Source of the DNA: Falsiphaeobacter marinintestinus | GTDB lineage: Bacteria > Pseudomonadota > Alphaproteobacteria > Rhodobacterales > Rhodobacteraceae | DNA: 64,000 nt | Direction: 5' to 3' | Assembly: GCF_007923355.1 (NCBI RefSeq) | Contig: NZ_VOGO01000012.1 | Span: forward strand, 1 to 64,000 | Shown here: piece after piece, positions 36,119 through 45,759 of the stretch | Numbering within the stretch: the stretch's first letter is position 1 | How the letters are laid out: each line of letters begins with the position of its first letter | Program-made: the position numbers and the translations under genes | Notes under the pieces: generated by a model | Database searches by the model: none | Told to the model about the DNA's origin: nothing | Seen by the model: only the letters and a program-made list of their open reading frames with translations

Positions 36119-37300
36119 TTACACCCGCACGACCTTGAGTTTTGTTTTCAGGTCGGTGCGGCAGAAAGCGTGCAGGAAACAGGTTTGCTCGGATATATCC
36201 AGCATCTCTTGCGCGGTCTCGTCGCTTTCACCTGTCTCCAGATAGACATGCGTTTCAATCGGGTCGGCCCCGCCCGCCTTGCCGGTTCCGCCCGACGCGC
36301 CACCAAGGCTGAAATGCGTGTCCTGCACAATGCGATAGTCCGGCAGATCCAGTTTCAGCATCGACACGAAGCGCCCGAACTGGGTCATAAAGCAAAACCC
36401 GATGCCCGCGCTGATCAGCGTGTTGGCGTCGGGCGCACGTCCGTCTTCCGCGCTGAGAAATCGGAACGACGTGCCATAGGGCGAATATTGCATCTGCTGG
36501 ATGTCCTTCAGACCATCCTCGCGCAATACCGCAACCGCCCCGATGTTCAGCCGCCGGTCCTGTTCATCCGACAGCGACGACCCGCCGGTTGCGGTGCCCT
36601 TGGCAACCTCTTTCCTGGGCGTCGGGCCAACCGGCTGCATCAACGTCAAATCGCTGGGTTCGGGCGTGGCCGTTGCAAAATGGTTCCCCGGATCGGGAAA
36701 CAGAGCGGCGTTCAGCTCGGATACCTTGGCGGTGGGCAATTCGACCCCGTTCTTGCCCAGCTTGAACAGGCTGTCCAACTGACCGCGCATCAGGCCGTTC
36801 AACGGCGACGCATAGGTGGCATTGATCAGGAATTCGTTCAGCGCGGCATCCTCCAGATCGCAATCAATCTGAACCTCAAGTTCGATATTCTCGGCTCCGC
36901 CGATCATGGTGCGCTTCGGCATCGACCCTTTCATTGTGTAATAGTTGTTCTGGATCAGCTTCAGCTTGCGGATCTCAATGCCGTGTTGGTCGGCCAGTGC
37001 GATGATTTCATTCATAAAGCTGGCGACCATCCCGGTCGACAGAAACGCCAGCGGGCACGGCGCGGCGTCATGGCCGTTCAGATAGGGGCCCTCGTCGCTG
37101 ACCAGACGCCACGTGTCGCCGGTCTTGGCCGACCGCACCAGCGCCTCTTTCTGAAACCCGCTGAAACTGCGCACCCAGGTGCGCAACGCGTCGCCTTTGC
37201 GGTTCTCTGGCGCGTCGATACCCACCTCATCCGCATTTGCCACCTTGAAGAAAGGCGGCAACCCGCTGGTGCCGATGATGTCCTGGCCAAGTTTTGCCAT
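36119..37300 (-). CDS. OsmC-family protein with two OsmC-like halves
   Basis: 393 residues. NGHDAAPCPLAFLSTGMVASFMN carries the first OsmC cysteine; a second OsmC-like half ends in EQTCFLHAFCRT. OsmC proteins are thiol-dependent peroxidases that act on organic hydroperoxides. It is the last gene of the minus-strand operon that begins with a TRAP binding protein. Here it may protect from or act on reactive intermediates of the pathway (inference). Length is about twice a single OsmC protein. Confidence 0.75.
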   Translation of the reverse strand: MAKLGQDIIGTSGLPPFFKVANADEVGIDAPENRKGDALRTWVRSFSGFQKEALVRSAKTGDTWRLVSDEGPYLNGHDAAPCPLAFLSTGMVASFMNEIIALADQHGIEIRKLKLIQNNYYTMKGSMPKRTMIGGAENIELEVQIDCDLEDAALNEFLINATYASPLNGLMRGQLDSLFKLGKNGVELPTAKVSELNAALFPDPGNHFATATPEPSDLTLMQPVGPTPRKEVAKGTATGGSSLSDEQDRRLNIGAVAVLREDGLKDIQQMQYSPYGTSFRFLSAEDGRAPDANTLISAGIGFCFMTQFGRFVSMLKLDLPDYRIVQDTHFSLGGASGGTGKAGGADPIETHVYLETGESDETAQEMLDISEQTCFLHAFCRTDLKTKLKVVRV

Positions 37301-37339
37301 GGTGTTGTCTCCAGTCGAGGGTAAGTTGGGACCGGTGGA

Positions 37340-37813
37340 TCACCCCGCCGGGCGATCCGGCACCGGCCCGATATTGATGATGTCGTATCTCTGGTTCAGC
37401 GCGTCCATTTTGGCGCTGTCTTCGAAATCGGCATCGGTCATCTGCCCCAGTTCGGCCAGATACTGATCAAACCCTGACGGCTGATAGATCATCAGCATCC
37501 GACCGGCCGTGCAGCCCTGCGTCAGGACACAGGCGTGTTCAACGCCGGGCGGAATGTGCAGGCACGTGCCCGGCTGGGCCGTCATCCAGTCGCCATCGAC
37601 ATAGAAATCAACCGACCCCTCAAGGATATAAAACGTCTCGGCATGATAGCGGTGCAGGTGAAGACCCAACCTGAAATTGGCTTTCAGGTTGTCCTCCATC
37701 AACGTGTACTGCCCGCCGGTGTCGGCGGCCGAAACCTTGACGTAAGTATGATCCGCCGACCAGTCGTAATCCTGACCTCCGCCTGCGGGCACATAGGAAT
37801 AGCGTTTGGCCAT
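37340..37813 (-). CDS. Cupin-domain protein
   Basis: 157 residues. The metal motifs GLHLHRYHAETFYILEGSV and PGTCLHIPPGVEHACV are a classic cupin pair (His, His, Glu, His). Small single-domain cupins are dioxygenases, isomerases or lyases; the substrate is unknown. 14 bp after the SDR gene. Confidence 0.85.
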   Translation of the reverse strand: MAKRYSYVPAGGGQDYDWSADHTYVKVSAADTGGQYTLMEDNLKANFRLGLHLHRYHAETFYILEGSVDFYVDGDWMTAQPGTCLHIPPGVEHACVLTQGCTAGRMLMIYQPSGFDQYLAELGQMTDADFEDSAKMDALNQRYDIINIGPVPDRPAG

Positions 37814-37827
37814 TGTCCGATCCTTGT

Positions 37828-38583
37828 TCAGAGGTTCACCTTGCCGCCATCCACGTTCAGCGTCTGGCCGGTCATGAAATCGCTGTCGGGCGTGATCAGG
37901 AACATCAACGACCCCAGAAGATCCTCGGGCACCATTTCGCGCTTGATCGAGCGGGATTGAACGGTCGGGCCGCGCGCCGGGTCGAACCCTGTATGCCCCT
38001 GAAGCGCTTCGCTTTCGGTCAGACCGGGGGCGATTGCGTTGACCTGAATGTTCTTGTCGCCCAGTTCACGCCCGTGGCAGCGCGTCAGGGCGATCACGGC
38101 CCCCTTGGAGGCCGTATAATGCGACAGGCCCGGCGGACCATAATAGAACGTGCCGGATGCAATGTTGACGATCTTGCCGCCGCCTGCCTTCATCATCGCC
38201 GGGACAACCGCTTTGGTGGCCTGATGCACCCCGCGTGTATTGACGGTCATGACCTTGTCGAATTCGTCATTGTCGATCTGCATGAATGGCTTGGGGTCCA
38301 GCGCCGCAAAGATCGACGCGTTGTTGACCAGAATATCCAGGCTGCCGAATGCCGTTTCCGTTGCTTCGACCATGGTCGCCAGATCCTCATCCGAGGTGAT
38401 GTTCACAGCCACGCCAATCGCCGATCCGCCGGCGGCCTTGATCGCGTCCACTGTTGCGGTCGTGTCCAGCACATCCGTGACCACAACATTGGCCCCCTCC
38501 TGCGCCATCCGCTTGGCCATCACGGCCCCGATACCGCGTGCCGCTCCGGTTATGACGGCAGTCTTTCCTTCCAATCGTCCCAT
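37828..38583 (-). CDS. Short-chain dehydrogenase/reductase
   Basis: 251 residues from ATG 38583 (GGAGGAG upstream). NAD site TGAARGIG, NNAS, catalytic S and YTASKG (YxxxK), and a PG motif. Oxidises or reduces an alcohol or ketone. Lies between GST and cupin genes, which is reminiscent of LigD-LigF type sets, though SDR substrate cannot be read. Confidence 0.9.
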   Translation of the reverse strand: MGRLEGKTAVITGAARGIGAVMAKRMAQEGANVVVTDVLDTTATVDAIKAAGGSAIGVAVNITSDEDLATMVEATETAFGSLDILVNNASIFAALDPKPFMQIDNDEFDKVMTVNTRGVHQATKAVVPAMMKAGGGKIVNIASGTFYYGPPGLSHYTASKGAVIALTRCHGRELGDKNIQVNAIAPGLTESEALQGHTGFDPARGPTVQSRSIKREMVPEDLLGSLMFLITPDSDFMTGQTLNVDGGKVNL

Positions 38584-38598
38584 TGGGCGCTCCTCCAC

Positions 38599-39417
38599 TC
38601 AGATTTCGATTTCAAGAATTTTGGCGACTTCCGGCCAGCTTTTGGCCCCGTTTTCGCGCAGATCATTGGTCAGATCTTCTGGCACCCAGTCAATGAAGCA
38701 CTTTTTAAAGTTGGGCAGCGCCTCGATCCGGGTGAACCATTTTTCCACATTGGGCAGGCGTCCGTTTTCCCACATCCCGCGCATCGACATCATGGCAAGC
38801 CGGTTGACGTAAGGCGTCATCGCCACATCGGCGATCGAGAACTTGTTGCCGACCAGCCAGTCATGGCCCTCCAGCGCCTTTTCCATCTTTTGCAGGTAGC
38901 TGTCGTAAAGCTTGACCTTTTCCGGAGCCTCAGGCGCGTCAAAACCGTCCCGCACAAAGATTTTCTTCTTGGTATTCCAGTCTGCGGTGACCGAGAATTC
39001 CGGCGTGGAGGCCAGAAATTCCTTCACCCCCTCAGGCCCAAGGTTCTTTGCAACCGTATGCCGGTGCGAACAGACAAAGGTCACTGCGCCGCACGCCGGG
39101 TGCAGGTCTTCGTCCACGGCCTTGGTCCAATACCGCACCTGCGCACGTTCCCATGGGTCGGTTGGGTGCAGGCTGGTCTCCGGGTCCAGCATGTCGAGGT
39201 ATTCGCAGATCACCGTGCTGTCGGTGATCACTGTGCCGTCATGTACCAGCGTCGGGACCACTGATTTGGGGTTCAGTTTCTGGTATTCCGGATCGAACTG
39301 TTCGCCCTTCAGGATGTCGATATAGACCCCATCCCAATCGAGGTCTTTTTCGGCCATGGCGAACCGCACCTTGGCAGCACAAACCGACGATCCATGATGA
39401 TAAAGCGTGAATGTCAT
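38599..39417 (-). CDS. LigF-like glutathione S-transferase
   Basis: 272 residues from ATG 39417, overlapping the ALDH stop (ATGA). Thioredoxin-like N-terminus with PKSVVPTLVHDGTVITDSTVICEYLD, then SLHPTDPWERAQVRYWTKAVDED, much like LigF-type beta-etherases that use glutathione to break aryl ethers. The C-terminal domain is longer than average GSTs, as in LigF. Cleavage of an ether or other electrophile is likely; actual substrate unknown. Confidence 0.8.
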   Translation of the reverse strand: MTFTLYHHGSSVCAAKVRFAMAEKDLDWDGVYIDILKGEQFDPEYQKLNPKSVVPTLVHDGTVITDSTVICEYLDMLDPETSLHPTDPWERAQVRYWTKAVDEDLHPACGAVTFVCSHRHTVAKNLGPEGVKEFLASTPEFSVTADWNTKKKIFVRDGFDAPEAPEKVKLYDSYLQKMEKALEGHDWLVGNKFSIADVAMTPYVNRLAMMSMRGMWENGRLPNVEKWFTRIEALPNFKKCFIDWVPEDLTNDLRENGAKSWPEVAKILEIEI

Positions 39418-40853
39418 AGCTGCACCGTAACCCATTTCAGTTCTGTCATGGCTTCCATATCGGCGTCGGTGCCTTCGCGCCCGACACCGGACTCCCCATT
39501 GCCGCCAAACGGCACATGGGCTTCGTCATGGATGGTTGGCCCGTTGATGTGGCACATCCCGGCGTCAATGTTGCGGGCAAAGTGAAACGCCTTGTCGATG
39601 TCCTTGGTAAAGATCGACGACGACAGGCCAAAGTCAGTGTCGTTGGCCTTTTCCAGCCCTTCCTCATAACTATCGATCGGATAGATCGCCGTCACGGGGC
39701 CGAAAGTCTCGGACCTGCAGACCGCCATATCTTCTGAAACATCCGTCAACAGCGTCGGCTGGCACCGGTTGCCCTCCCACGCGCCCCCGGCGACCACCTT
39801 GGCCCCCTTGGCCACCGCGTCGGCAATGTGATCCTTGACCCGCTCGCGTTGACGATCCGAGATGATCGGGGCAATCACCGTGCCGGGGTCACGCAGATCG
39901 CCCATTCCCACCTTGCCCGCAATCATCGTGAACCGCTTGACGAATTCGTCATACAGCGGACGTTCGACATAGAACCGACTGGACCCGATACAGGCCTGCC
40001 CCGCGAACATGAAGATCGACCGCGCCGCCAGCGGCACAACCGTGTCAAGATCGGCGTCCGCCAGTATGACGGTCGGGCTTTTGCCTCCCAACTCCAGCGT
40101 GTTGGGCGTCTTGTTGCGTGCGCAGATCTCGTTGATGTGCTGCCCGACAACCGATGACCCTGTGAAGGTAACGAAATCAACATCCCGATGCCCGGTCAGA
40201 TCATCGCCGATCTCGGCCCCGATCCCGGTTACGACGTTATAGGCCCCCGCCGGAAATCCTGCCTCGGCGATGATGTCAGCAAAGATCAGGCTCAGATGCG
40301 GTGCCATTTCAGATGGCAGATGCACCACGGTGTTGCCCACCGCCAGCGCGTTGGCGACCAGCCGTGTGGTCTTGATCAGCGGCACATTGAACGGGGTGAT
40401 CACCGCAACCACGCCCAGCGGTTCGCGGATCGACATCGAAAATGTCCCCGGTCGGTCGGACGGGATGGTTTCGCCGCGCACGTTGCGACACAGGCCCGCC
40501 GCCGCGCGCATCATCGTCAGACCCTTGGTGAATTCGAACATCGCCTTCTGAATGGGCGATCCGATTTCGTCGATCAGACAATCCACCAGTTCGGCCTGAC
40601 GCGCCTCCATGATCTCGGCAACGCGCAACAGCCAGCGTTCACGCTGGGTTGGCGTGGTTTCTTTATAGGCCGGGAACGCCGCCCGGGCCGCAGCAACCGC
40701 CCTCTGCATGTCAGCGCCCGTGCCCTTGGCCGCATGGGCATAAAGGCTGTCGTCCAGTGGGTTCAGCACCTCGAACGTGGCACCATTTTCGGCGTCGACC
40801 CAGTCCCCGCCGATAAACTGCTGAAGCGTTCTGATATCTGTTTTGCCGTCCAT
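39414..40853 (-). CDS. NAD-dependent aldehyde dehydrogenase
   Basis: 479 residues. NAD site region GSSVVGQHI, catalytic Glu in LELGGKSP and catalytic Cys in FAGQACIGSSR. Resembles benzaldehyde or vanillin dehydrogenases in overall pattern. Overlaps the GST gene and follows dctM by 17 bp, so it is cotranscribed with the transporter. Confidence 0.9.
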   Translation of the reverse strand: MDGKTDIRTLQQFIGGDWVDAENGATFEVLNPLDDSLYAHAAKGTGADMQRAVAAARAAFPAYKETTPTQRERWLLRVAEIMEARQAELVDCLIDEIGSPIQKAMFEFTKGLTMMRAAAGLCRNVRGETIPSDRPGTFSMSIREPLGVVAVITPFNVPLIKTTRLVANALAVGNTVVHLPSEMAPHLSLIFADIIAEAGFPAGAYNVVTGIGAEIGDDLTGHRDVDFVTFTGSSVVGQHINEICARNKTPNTLELGGKSPTVILADADLDTVVPLAARSIFMFAGQACIGSSRFYVERPLYDEFVKRFTMIAGKVGMGDLRDPGTVIAPIISDRQRERVKDHIADAVAKGAKVVAGGAWEGNRCQPTLLTDVSEDMAVCRSETFGPVTAIYPIDSYEEGLEKANDTDFGLSSSIFTKDIDKAFHFARNIDAGMCHINGPTIHDEAHVPFGGNGESGVGREGTDADMEAMTELKWVTVQL

Positions 40854-40870
40854 GCGACCTCTCCTGTTTT

Positions 40871-42232
40871 CTAACCACCGACAACTTTTTGCGGGAGGTA
40901 CAGTGCGATTTGTGGGAATAGGATGAGCAGCCCGATCATCGCCGCCATGGCGAACCAGAAGGGCCAGATGCCGCGGAAAATCGTGGCCATCGGAACATCT
41001 TTGGCGATGGATTTCACGATGAACACGTTGATGCCGACCGGCGGGCTGATCATCCCCATTTCAAGCACGATCACCACGATGATGCCGAACCAGATCAGAT
41101 CCCAATCCAGCGCGATGGCAATCGGGATCACGACCGGGATGGTCAGCACCAGCATCGCCATCGCCTCAAGAAACATGCCCAGGAACATGTAGATCAGGAC
41201 GATGACCAACAGGATGCCGATATCCCCGATGGGCAACGACGTCAGGATCGTCACCAATTGTGCCGGCAGTTCGGTCAACGACATGAACGGGATGAACACA
41301 AAGGCCCCGATGATGATCATGAACACCGTCGCCGTCGCATTCATCGTCTCCAAAATCACCGCCTTCGAGGCCTGCCAGTTCAGCGACCGGCGCCAAACGG
41401 CAACCAGGAAGGTGAAAAACGCGCCAACTGATGATGCCTCGACCGGGGTGAAGAACCCGGTGTACATCCCGCCGATGGTGGCCAGCACCACGCCAAGGAT
41501 CGGCAACGCCCGCCACAACGATGCGAGTCTCTCGCGGCGCGGAAAGCGTTCTCCACGCGGCCCGGCATCGGGATTGCGCAACACAACCCAGTAGATCGCG
41601 ATAATGAACAACAAGGTCAGGATGATGCCGGGAAAGACACCCGCCATGAAAAGCCGCCCGATGGATTGTTCGGTCAGCACCGCATAGATGATCATCCCAC
41701 CCGACGGCGGAATCAGAAAGCCCAGCGTGCCCCCGGCCGCCACCGACCCGGTAGCAAGGCTGTCGGCATAGTTGTATTTCTTCATCTCGGGCAGTGCGAC
41801 ACGGCCCATGGTAACAGCCGAAGCCAGCGACGACCCCGACAGGGCCGCAAACCCGGCACAGGCCGCAATGGTGGCCGACGCCAGCCCGCCGCGCAAATGC
41901 CCCATCCACCGGTACGCTGCGGCGAACAGGTCGTTGGACATGCCTGACACCCCGGCAAGGTTGCCCATCAGAACAAACATCGGGATCACCAGCAGGTTAT
42001 AGTTTGACGCCGCCTCGAACGTTTCACCGGCGATGTTGGAATAGGCGACCTTCCACCCCCGTGCCCAGGCCTGATCTTCGGCCATGCCGATCAGCATAAA
42101 CTTGTTGGCATTGGCAATCACCGTGCCAACAAACCCAACGCCCAGCATCGACAGCGCCACCGGCATCCGCAGGGCCAGAAGAATGAACAGTGCCAGCAGG
42201 CCCAAAAGGCCCAGAGCCGTCATGCTGATCAT
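40871..42232 (-). CDS. TRAP transporter large permease (DctM)
   Basis: 453 residues, about 12 membrane segments; GLASATIAACAGFAALSGSS and LIPPSGGMIIYAVLTEQSIGRLFMAG are DctM family hallmarks. With the DctQ and DctP proteins of this operon it imports an organic acid type compound. ATGA overlap with dctQ. Confidence 0.92.
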   Translation of the reverse strand: MISMTALGLLGLLALFILLALRMPVALSMLGVGFVGTVIANANKFMLIGMAEDQAWARGWKVAYSNIAGETFEAASNYNLLVIPMFVLMGNLAGVSGMSNDLFAAAYRWMGHLRGGLASATIAACAGFAALSGSSLASAVTMGRVALPEMKKYNYADSLATGSVAAGGTLGFLIPPSGGMIIYAVLTEQSIGRLFMAGVFPGIILTLLFIIAIYWVVLRNPDAGPRGERFPRRERLASLWRALPILGVVLATIGGMYTGFFTPVEASSVGAFFTFLVAVWRRSLNWQASKAVILETMNATATVFMIIIGAFVFIPFMSLTELPAQLVTILTSLPIGDIGILLVIVLIYMFLGMFLEAMAMLVLTIPVVIPIAIALDWDLIWFGIIVVIVLEMGMISPPVGINVFIVKSIAKDVPMATIFRGIWPFWFAMAAMIGLLILFPQIALYLPQKVVGG

Positions 42233-42822
42233 AGCTGGCCTCCTCCTACGCGGAGCAGAACAACCTTGTCCCCTTGCAGCAGCTGCCAGATATCCAGCAC
42301 CACAACCACGCCATAAATAGCCGCCGAAACCGACAGAAGGTAATAGAACGGCTCATAGGAAATCAGCAATTGCTGCGTGGTCTCGCCAAACTTGCTTGCC
42401 GTTCCCCCCGCATGCCACAGCCGCCACGCCATGAACCCAAGCAGCACCACCGCAAGACACTTGATCACGATCATCGACCATTTGGCAAAGCCAGCCGACA
42501 TGCGCGATTCCAGTGCTTCGATTTCGATATGCGCCCCGGTGCGCGCACCCAGTGGAATCGACAAGGCCACAATCACCACAAGCGCCAGGATCAAAAGATC
42601 TTCGGCCCCGGTGATGGGCGCATTCAACGCCTTGCGCATGACCAGAACGTTCCAGACGGAAAACCCGGTCATGAACACCAGGGTCACTCCACCACAGATC
42701 AGCGCAACCCATGTCAGCACCGTATCCAGACGTCGGATAATTCCGGGCAATTCAGTTCTGTCCGACAAATTGATCAGTCCTTTTCCTTGGTGTTTCAGAC
42801 TTTCGAAAAGTCCGGGCACCAT
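42229..42822 (-). CDS. TRAP transporter small permease (DctQ)
   Basis: 197 residues with four membrane segments and the family pattern FSVWNVLVMRKALNAPITGAEDLLILALV. Start overlaps the end of the GST gene by 28 bp; a later alternative start is possible, as the first about 30 residues are soluble. Confidence 0.85.
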   Translation of the reverse strand: MVPGLFESLKHQGKGLINLSDRTELPGIIRRLDTVLTWVALICGGVTLVFMTGFSVWNVLVMRKALNAPITGAEDLLILALVVIVALSIPLGARTGAHIEIEALESRMSAGFAKWSMIVIKCLAVVLLGFMAWRLWHAGGTASKFGETTQQLLISYEPFYYLLSVSAAIYGVVVVLDIWQLLQGDKVVLLRVGGGQL

Positions 42823-43556
42823 TGCAGAACGCCCTGCTGATAGCTGTCTTTGCCGTCAAAGGCTGCGGCCCAGCGTCGAATGTTGGGATAGGGTTCAAAC
42901 GAAAACCCACAGCCATCAATCACGAAGAAAAGCGGGATCCACGAGATATCGGCCAGGGTGAACTGATCCCCCATGATCCAGTCGCGCCCCTCCAAAGTGA
43001 CCTCCAGCTTGGTAAAACAAGCCCCAAGGATCGCCTTGGCCTTGTCAAAGTCGCTGGTGCTGAACGCGTTGCCGCCTGCATGCTTGGAGTGGAATTTCTT
43101 CAACTCCTCGTTCTTTTGCAGGGTGTCGTATTTGTCCTGCTCTTCCGCGGTCTTCTTGATCTTTGCGGCGATCTTGGTCGCATAGACATACGGCTTGCAG
43201 GCCGGGACGTGGATGGCAGCGGCCAGATGCAGCCACTCCATCATTTCGTCGTTGTCGGCAGCCCGCAAAGACGGCTCGGGATAGGTCTCGTCGAGGTAAT
43301 CGATGATGTCATTGGATTCGATATGAACGACGCCGTTATCAATTAACGTCGGAACAAGACCGTTCGGGTTGATCCCGAAATAGTCGTCCGTGATGTTCTC
43401 TTTCTTTTTCAGATCGATGTGATGGCTGGTCCAGTCCAGCCCCTTTTCGATCAACGTCATGCGCACCCGCATCGAACAATTCGAAATCGCACCGTGATAC
43501 AGATGAAGCCCTTCGAGGGATTCGACTGATTTATTTGTTGGGACAATGACGACCAC
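42795..43556 (-). CDS. Glutathione S-transferase (second)
   Basis: 253 residues, GTG start at 43556 with GGGAAG 8 bases upstream. GST N-domain: LYHGAISNCSMRVRMTLIEKGLDW, NPNGLVPTLIDNGVVHIESNDIIDYLDE; C-domain EGRDWIMGDQFTLADISWIPLFF. It sits between the TRAP binding protein and permease genes, tying glutathione chemistry to uptake. Confidence 0.85.
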   Translation of the reverse strand: MVVIVPTNKSVESLEGLHLYHGAISNCSMRVRMTLIEKGLDWTSHHIDLKKKENITDDYFGINPNGLVPTLIDNGVVHIESNDIIDYLDETYPEPSLRAADNDEMMEWLHLAAAIHVPACKPYVYATKIAAKIKKTAEEQDKYDTLQKNEELKKFHSKHAGGNAFSTSDFDKAKAILGACFTKLEVTLEGRDWIMGDQFTLADISWIPLFFVIDGCGFSFEPYPNIRRWAAAFDGKDSYQQGVLQWCPDFSKV

Positions 43557-43638
43557 GTTAACTTCCCTGTGCTTGATGGCTTGAAAACGGTTGGAGATTG
43601 GGTCGACCGGCGACCGAATTTCGAAGCGCTTTGAAAAT

Positions 43639-43689
43639 GCGCCCCGGACACGTGCTGGACGTTACGCCTGCACAAAGCCTCCGGGGCGC
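43639..43689 (-). terminator. Attenuator-type hairpin after TRAP binding-protein gene
   Basis: 10-bp arms GCGCCCCGGA / TCCGGGGCGC with a long loop, just after the dctP stop and before the GST gene. Similar hairpins follow the other two binding-protein genes here, which would let dctP be made in excess. Confidence 0.45.
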
Positions 43690-43696
43690 GTGGGAG

Positions 43697-44707
43697 TCAG
43701 CGGTTCAAAGCACCATAGATGTCGCGCACGTTCGCAATGCCACGCCCTTCGTAGTCCGCAAAAATCGCGTCCAGACCCTGAGCAACAGCAGCGTCCATCT
43801 TGGCGCGTTCTTCGTCCGAAACAACGATCCACTCATAGTTTTTGTCGGTGGTTTCGGCGATGATCTTCTTGGATCTTTCGTCAGCACCATCAAATGACTT
43901 TGCGAGTTCCAGCGACATCGGCAAACCCGCCACTTCGTCGATGATGGCGCGATGTTCGTCCGACAGGCTCATGTAACGCTCTTTGTTCATGACAGCGTAG
44001 GTCACGGCAAACGTCGACGGAACATTCTCGACGATGTAGGTGGACACATCCCAAAAGTTCCACGGTTGCGTGATGTTGTTGTAAGACGCCGTGGTTGCAT
44101 CAATCGTGCCGGTCGACAGACCGGTATACATTTCGGTCACCGGCATCTGCACTGGCACCGCGCCCAGCGCTTCGATGATCGGCGTAGTCATGGCCGCGAA
44201 CGGGACGATCTTGACCCCCTTCATGCCTTCCATTGTCGACACGTCACGGGTTGCCGCAAACAGGTTGCCAGCAACGGTGCCCACCGCCAGAACCTTCACG
44301 TCCTCATATTCGTCGGCAAGGTGGTCTTCGTAGATATCCCAGATCGCGCGCGTCGACTGATCGGCCGTTTCCGACGTGCCCGGAAGGATCGCCAGCATCG
44401 TCTTGGGGAACAAGGCGGGCGTGTAACCGGACACACCAAATGTGATGTCAGCAACGCCTTCAACCGCGCGCTTGTACTGCTGCACCGGGCCTGCGCCCAG
44501 CTGGCCTGCCGGGTAAAGCTTCATGGTCAACGATCCGCCCGAGCGTTTTTCGATTTCTTCGGCAAACCATGTGAACATCCCGGTATTGGTGTGATGCTGC
44601 GGCGGCAGGAACGTCGCAACGCTCAGCTCTTCGCTGGTCGCGGTATGTGCGGAAACGCCAAGCCCGAGTGCGAGCGCGGCGGTTAGAGTGAAACGCGTGA
44701 ATTTCAT
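43697..44707 (-). CDS. TRAP transporter substrate-binding protein (DctP)
   Basis: 336 residues from ATG 44707 (GGGAGGAC upstream); a longer frame is rejected. Signal peptide about 1-27 (KFTRFTLTAALALGLGVSAHTA). DctP motifs: VATFLPPQHHTNTGMFTWFAEEIEKRSGG, PAGQLGAG, and a conserved Arg-containing binding segment. It is the first gene of the operon and faces gntR across the operator region. Confidence 0.9.
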   Translation of the reverse strand: MKFTRFTLTAALALGLGVSAHTATSEELSVATFLPPQHHTNTGMFTWFAEEIEKRSGGSLTMKLYPAGQLGAGPVQQYKRAVEGVADITFGVSGYTPALFPKTMLAILPGTSETADQSTRAIWDIYEDHLADEYEDVKVLAVGTVAGNLFAATRDVSTMEGMKGVKIVPFAAMTTPIIEALGAVPVQMPVTEMYTGLSTGTIDATTASYNNITQPWNFWDVSTYIVENVPSTFAVTYAVMNKERYMSLSDEHRAIIDEVAGLPMSLELAKSFDGADERSKKIIAETTDKNYEWIVVSDEERAKMDAAVAQGLDAIFADYEGRGIANVRDIYGALNR

Positions 44708-44966
44708 GGTGTCCTCCCAAGCATTTAACGCGGCCCTCGCCATTGGGATCCCATTCCCAAGGCTGGCAAGCCAAGCTCGCTGGCCGAGTCGCTGATATGA
44801 AAATGTTGACCATATATGGGATCCCAAAGCAAGATAATAGTTGAACGAACGGGGCCTTATCGCACTCCAAATCAACTTTGGGATCCAAACCCACAGTGAT
44901 ACGCGCCTCAATTTCGACGCCTCCTGTCTTCTTGACTTTGGGATCCCATGCGTGATCAATGAAGAA
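44708..44966. promoter_or_regulatory. Divergent control region with four TGGGATCCCA operators
   Basis: Palindromes at 44744-44753, 44817-44826, 44879-44888 (imperfect, TGGGATCCAA) and 44939-44948. The last three are spaced 62 and 60 bp centre to centre. They cover the space between the TRAP operon and gntR; the last lies directly before the gntR start. Same motif occurs upstream of the alkylsulfatase. Likely GntR binding sites. Confidence 0.7.
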
Positions 44967-45725
44967 ATGGAATCCATCGACACCGAACTCGCCGCACAAA
45001 TCCGACAGGACATCATCATGGGGGCCTTCAAAGAAGGAGAGCGCCTGTCCGAGGCGCGGCTTTGCGAAATTTACGAGGTATCGCGCACCCCGATCCGACT
45101 GGCCCTGCGCCTGCTGGAGCGCGAACGGATCATTCGCCGTGGCGAAGGGCGCGGCTATGTCGTTTTCAGCCCCACGGTCGACGAAATCCTCCAGGCCGTT
45201 CAGGTCCGCGGCCACCTGGAAAGCCTTGCGGCGCGGCTTATGGCGCAATCTGAAACACGCGCGCAGCATCTGCCGCACATGGCCCGTGCAATCGAAACCA
45301 TCAGCAAGGTGTTGAAGGCTGGCAAGCTGGATGACGCCGCTAAACGCGAAGCACAAGCCGCCAACAAGGTGTTCCATTCGACGATTTTGGCAGCCTGTGG
45401 CAATGACTATGTCGGCTTCACCTGCGACCAGATCAGCCATTTACCCATGCTGGCCGCCGGTTCGATGGTGTTTGATCGATCGATCACCGACTCGTCCAAT
45501 TCAATGGAGCGCGGCTTGTTCCGCCTGCACCTTGGAAACGCCCAGCATCAGGTAATTTACGAAGCCATCGAAAAGGGCGATCAGGTCCGGGCAGAGGGCA
45601 TGATGCGCGAACATTCGCATACCATGGTCGATTACATCCGAACCTTCGAGCGTAAAGACGACAGCCTGACGGTGGCCGACCTGATCGCCTATTCCGGGGC
45701 CGAACCGATGGTAATGGGCGAATAG
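44967..45725 (+). CDS. GntR/FadR-type (FCD) regulator
   Basis: About 252 residues from ATG 44967 (GTG 15 bp earlier possible). Winged helix IRQDIIMGAFKEGERLSEARLCEIYEVSRTPIRLALRLLERE, wing RRGEGRGYVV, then the FCD all-helical effector domain (FHSTILAACGNDY, metal-type His). It probably represses both TRAP operons and the sulfatase genes and itself until the substrate appears. Confidence 0.87.
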   Translation: MESIDTELAAQIRQDIIMGAFKEGERLSEARLCEIYEVSRTPIRLALRLLERERIIRRGEGRGYVVFSPTVDEILQAVQVRGHLESLAARLMAQSETRAQHLPHMARAIETISKVLKAGKLDDAAKREAQAANKVFHSTILAACGNDYVGFTCDQISHLPMLAAGSMVFDRSITDSSNSMERGLFRLHLGNAQHQVIYEAIEKGDQVRAEGMMREHSHTMVDYIRTFERKDDSLTVADLIAYSGAEPMVMGE

Positions 45726-45759
45726 CGCGGCCCTCGCCGCGCCCCCCACCTCACACGCC

